A stretch of DNA of 17,335 nt, taken from assembly GCA_934426255.1 (NCBI GenBank), contig CAKRYD010000036.1:1-17335 (forward strand), written 5' to 3'. The position numbers and the translations under genes were made by a program. Source of the stretch: an uncultured Bacteroidaceae bacterium (GTDB taxonomy: Bacteria > Bacteroidota > Bacteroidia > Bacteroidales > Bacteroidaceae). The notes below the pieces were generated by a model. The model saw nothing but the letters and a program-made list of their open reading frames with translations, made no database searches and was not told where the DNA came from. This document shows, piece after piece, positions 15,480 to 17,335 of the stretch. Within the stretch, counting starts at the first letter, position 1. Each line of letters opens with the position of its first letter.

Positions 15480-16732
15480 AAGGCTCTGACGGAGAATCTG
15501 TAAGTGCCCGGTGCAAGGTTGGAAAACAATTCGTCATAGGTATAGTCTTCCATGTCGTTATCGTGAACCCAGACTGCTGCTCCCGTATTGTTGTAACCGG
15601 AAAAGGCCTGATAGCATTTTTCCCAGACTTTGTTGTTGGGTGAGTGCTTCTTTTTTGTTGTCAGGATATACTCCCGTTTATTGCTAAAGGCATTGTCGAA
15701 TCCGTGTATAAGTAAGGTTCCGGATGCAATGACGGCTCCTGCCGAGATGATCCATACAATGATCCAGAGGCATCGTTGCAATGTGCTCATGGACTTGGAC
15801 TTGTTGCGCAGGCGCAGGAAATGGTGCACCATGCAGTAGATAGGGATGATGCAGCAAATGAAGCCTGCGATGATGAGCATCCAGAAACTGAATGAGCAGT
15901 AAGATGGGAGAAATACTAATGCGTTATCATCGAAAGGAGTGAAAGTTGCAAAAACAGTGCCGAAGCTGATGACACCGACAAGGGCGAGAATGGTAAGGAC
16001 GATAAGCCCGACAAGACATCCGGCGAATGCCAGGACAACGAAACCTCCGACCAGGTAGAGTGTGATTTTGAAGATGGTCATGCAAATGCCAAGGATGCTG
16101 TTGAAACCGGTGCGCCCGGTCGTACAGGTGTTGGCTGCATCGTTGTTGCCCATGATGGTTTGTGCAATATTGTCGGGAGTTACTTCACGGCCTTCCATCA
16201 GGAGAAAATCCTCCGGTGTGCGTGCCAAAGGCACTATTATCCACATGGCTATATAGGCAAGCAGGATGGTGAAAGATGTCAGCAGGCAAAGTATGATGAC
16301 AAGCAAGCGCCATAATAATACGTCACCGCCGAAATAATGGGAAAGGCCCGACATGACACCTCCGAGCATTTGGTCGTTGGGATCGCGAAACAATTTCTTC
16401 TTGGAGATGCCTTTTGATGTAGTCTTGGTGGCATTTTGTGCGGCTCCTGCTTTTTCTCCTTCGTTATCATTGTCGGTCATTTGTTCGGGAGCTCCGATGC
16501 GTTTGATAATGTCTTGAACGTGTTCAATGCTGATGGCCTCGATGCCTTGTGCCTTGAGCTCTTCAAAGAGTTCTGCTATGCGCCGTTCTATATCATCTGC
16601 GATTTCTTCTCCGCCTTCTTGTTTGCAAAAATAGGCACGGAGCGATTCTTCATACTTTTTCAAAAGTTCGTATGCATCTTCGTCAATGGCGAAAAGCGAA
16701 CCGAAAAGGTTAATCGTGATATTCTTTTTCAT
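15395..16732 (-). CDS. PspC domain membrane protein with multi-helix extension and C-terminal globular domain
   Basis: 445 residues. The N-terminal part (1-90) is a soluble, acidic helical region (AYELLKKYEESLRAYF...ADDIERRIAELFEELKAQG...IKRIG) found in Bacteroidota PspC-domain proteins. The PspC domain is about 112-172: KLFRDPNDQMLGGVMSGLSHYFGGDVLLWRLLVIIL followed by an amphipathic and a membrane helix ending AMWIIVPLARTPED. Further membrane segments lie near 213-265, 283-305 and 322-345, and the last 90 residues form a soluble domain ending YRFSVRALCDTKGCYFYVER. PspC proteins sense or signal envelope stress in the phage-shock response of other bacteria; here no pspA/B is adjacent. The start overlaps the padR stop by 23 bases, suggesting coupled translation and PadR control. 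Confidence 0.85.
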   Translation of the reverse strand: MKKNITINLFGSLFAIDEDAYELLKKYEESLRAYFCKQEGGEEIADDIERRIAELFEELKAQGIEAISIEHVQDIIKRIGAPEQMTDNDNEGEKAGAAQNATKTTSKGISKKKLFRDPNDQMLGGVMSGLSHYFGGDVLLWRLLVIILCLLTSFTILLAYIAMWIIVPLARTPEDFLLMEGREVTPDNIAQTIMGNNDAANTCTTGRTGFNSILGICMTIFKITLYLVGGFVVLAFAGCLVGLIVLTILALVGVISFGTVFATFTPFDDNALVFLPSYCSFSFWMLIIAGFICCIIPIYCMVHHFLRLRNKSKSMSTLQRCLWIIVWIISAGAVIASGTLLIHGFDNAFSNKREYILTTKKKHSPNNKVWEKCYQAFSGYNNTGAAVWVHDNDMEDYTYDELFSNLAPGTYRFSVRALCDTKGCYFYVERNATERRETFILLPNP

Positions 16733-17093
16733 TTTCTGTTATATTTGAGTTGATGGTGTTTTGGGAATGATTGTTTTTAAGGCATTCGACGGTGTTTGAA
16801 AGTTCGCGCCATGCCGTGTCAAGTCCGGTCAGCCAGTTGAGGCCTTCATCTGTGAGGGCGTAATATTTTCTTGGTGGCCCTTGCTGCGATTCTTTCCATT
16901 CGTAACTGAGCAGGCTGTCTTTTTTCAAACGAGTAAGTAGAGGGTAAAGTGTTCCTTCTACAACAAGCAGGTTTGCGTTTTTCAGCCGGCGGATAATGTC
17001 GTTTGCGTATGATGGCTCTCCACGGAGCAATAGCAGTACGCAATACTCAAGCATGCCTTTTCGCATCTGTGATTTGGCGTTTTCTACATTCAT
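16710..17093 (-). CDS. PadR family transcriptional regulator
   Basis: 127 residues from ATG 17093. The frame extends upstream to 17156, but that start would lie within about 10 bases of the predicted transcript start and adds a non-conserved leader, so the start before NVENAKSQMRKGMLEYCVL is preferred. The winged helix-turn-helix is clear: MLEYCVLLLLRGEPSYANDIIRRLK, then VVEGTLYPLLTRLKKDSLLSYEWKESQQGPPRKYYALTDEG, the PadR wing. A short C-terminal helix for dimerisation follows. Such short PadR proteins usually repress their own operon together with a membrane-protein gene, as arranged here with pspC. The effector is unknown. Palindromes around its promoter are likely its operator. Confidence 0.9.
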   Translation of the reverse strand: MNVENAKSQMRKGMLEYCVLLLLRGEPSYANDIIRRLKNANLLVVEGTLYPLLTRLKKDSLLSYEWKESQQGPPRKYYALTDEGLNWLTGLDTAWRELSNTVECLKNNHSQNTINSNITENEKEYHD

Positions 17094-17173
17094 GCTGTCT
17101 ATTTTATTGTTTAAGTATTGATATTTGTTGTCTCTCGAAACATGCATATAAAGCAAGCTACTTTGTTATGCTG

Positions 17174-17204
17174 CAAAAGTAGTAAATAGATAGTACTATG
17201 CAAA
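17174..17204 (-). promoter_or_regulatory. Promoter of the padR-pspC operon
   Basis: Minus strand: TTTG (17204-17201), a 19-base spacer, TACTTTTG (17181-17174). This fits the Bacteroidota consensus at both elements. The expected start near 17167 leaves a leader of about 75 bases before the padR ATG at 17093. Confidence 0.7.
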
Positions 17205-17217
17205 ACATAGAACTATG
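17190..17217. promoter_or_regulatory. Paired palindromes, candidate PadR operator
   Basis: ATAGTACTAT (17190-17199) is a perfect 10-base palindrome lying inside the promoter spacer. CATAGAACTATG (17206-17217) is a near-perfect copy (outer five bases pair) just upstream of the -33 element. The two share the half-site ATAG, and the -33 TTTG sits between them, so a bound dimer at either would block RNA polymerase. Assignment to PadR is by position. Confidence 0.5.
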
Positions 17218-17261
17218 AAATGTGCAGCAATTAGCAAGTATTAACTATTTAAATGGCAATT

Positions 17262-17335
17262 GTAACTATTCAGCGGTAGTAAGAATGGTCTGATTCAGTC
17301 CTTCCTTTCTGCAAGATTTTCCTTGAAGATTATTT
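17262..17335 (-). mobile_element. Probable insertion-sequence end, right copy
   Basis: This is the inverted partner of 3-76, 73 of 74 bases identical. On the minus strand the same open frame runs from the window edge to TAG at 17268-17266, ending GLNQTILTTAE; the only difference makes a Leu codon (CTT) where the left copy has Phe (TTT). Similarity stops at 17262, beyond which the padR promoter region begins. The transposase-like reading direction again points into the window, so the two copies are in opposite orientation. Confidence 0.6.

Noticed and set aside
16710..17156. Longer padR start at 17156
   Set aside because: It would begin about 10 bases from the predicted transcript start and add residues not typical of the family; ATG 17093 directly precedes the conserved MRKGMLEYCVL region.
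1..17335. A composite transposon carrying the whole window as cargo
   Set aside because: The genes inside are ordinary chromosomal ones (parC, carB, queH, sigma factor) with uniform composition; inverted insertion-sequence copies flanking them are better explained by two independent insertions and contig breaks.
1..17335. CRISPR array, tRNA genes, toxin-antitoxin pair or defence genes
   Set aside because: No regularly spaced direct repeats, cloverleaf-forming sequence or recognisable defence domains were seen on either strand.

Overview
The window looks like a chromosomal segment of a Bacteroidales bacterium, most likely Prevotellaceae. Support comes from promoters of the Bacteroidota type (TTG, about 19-20 bases, TAnnTTTG), a DUF3316 outer-membrane-type protein, a single-pass anti-sigma candidate paired with an ECF sigma factor, a PadR-PspC operon, a topoisomerase IV A subunit of the Bacteroidota sort, and a type IX-like C-terminal tail on a secreted glycosidase-like protein. 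The genus is inference; no rRNA is present to settle it.

Layout, left to right. 1-76 is one arm of a 74-base inverted repeat whose partner ends the window (17262-17335); it carries the stop-codon end of an open frame and looks like the end of an insertion sequence. 77-487 has no clear gene except a possible 49-codon ORF. A bile acid:sodium symporter family transporter (+) converges on a secreted GHL10/DUF187 protein (-). A short intergenic region then separates the GHL10 gene from a divergent small outer-membrane barrel gene (+), which is followed by queH (+, queuosine synthesis). From there to the right end everything is on the minus strand.

Minus strand, in transcription order from the right end: (1) padR, pspC and a small hypothetical gene, starting at a well-formed promoter wrapped in palindromes and ending at a hairpin terminator; (2) parC (topoisomerase IV A), a DUF3316 protein and an S41 peptidase lipoprotein, packed with 11-base and -4-base junctions behind a textbook promoter and closed by a 13-bp-stem terminator; (3) carB and suhB, 32 bases apart; (4) an ECF sigma factor, a membrane anti-sigma candidate and a Spy-like periplasmic protein, separated by 8-12 bases.

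Most of the content is housekeeping (pyrimidine/arginine precursor synthesis, chromosome decatenation, tRNA modification) plus envelope-stress regulation. I see no defence island, phage, CRISPR array or biosynthetic cluster. The most interesting items are the terminal inverted repeat, the sigma/anti-sigma/Spy-like trio that resembles the CnrYXH arrangement, the palindromic PadR promoter, and unusual quinolone-pocket residues in ParC.
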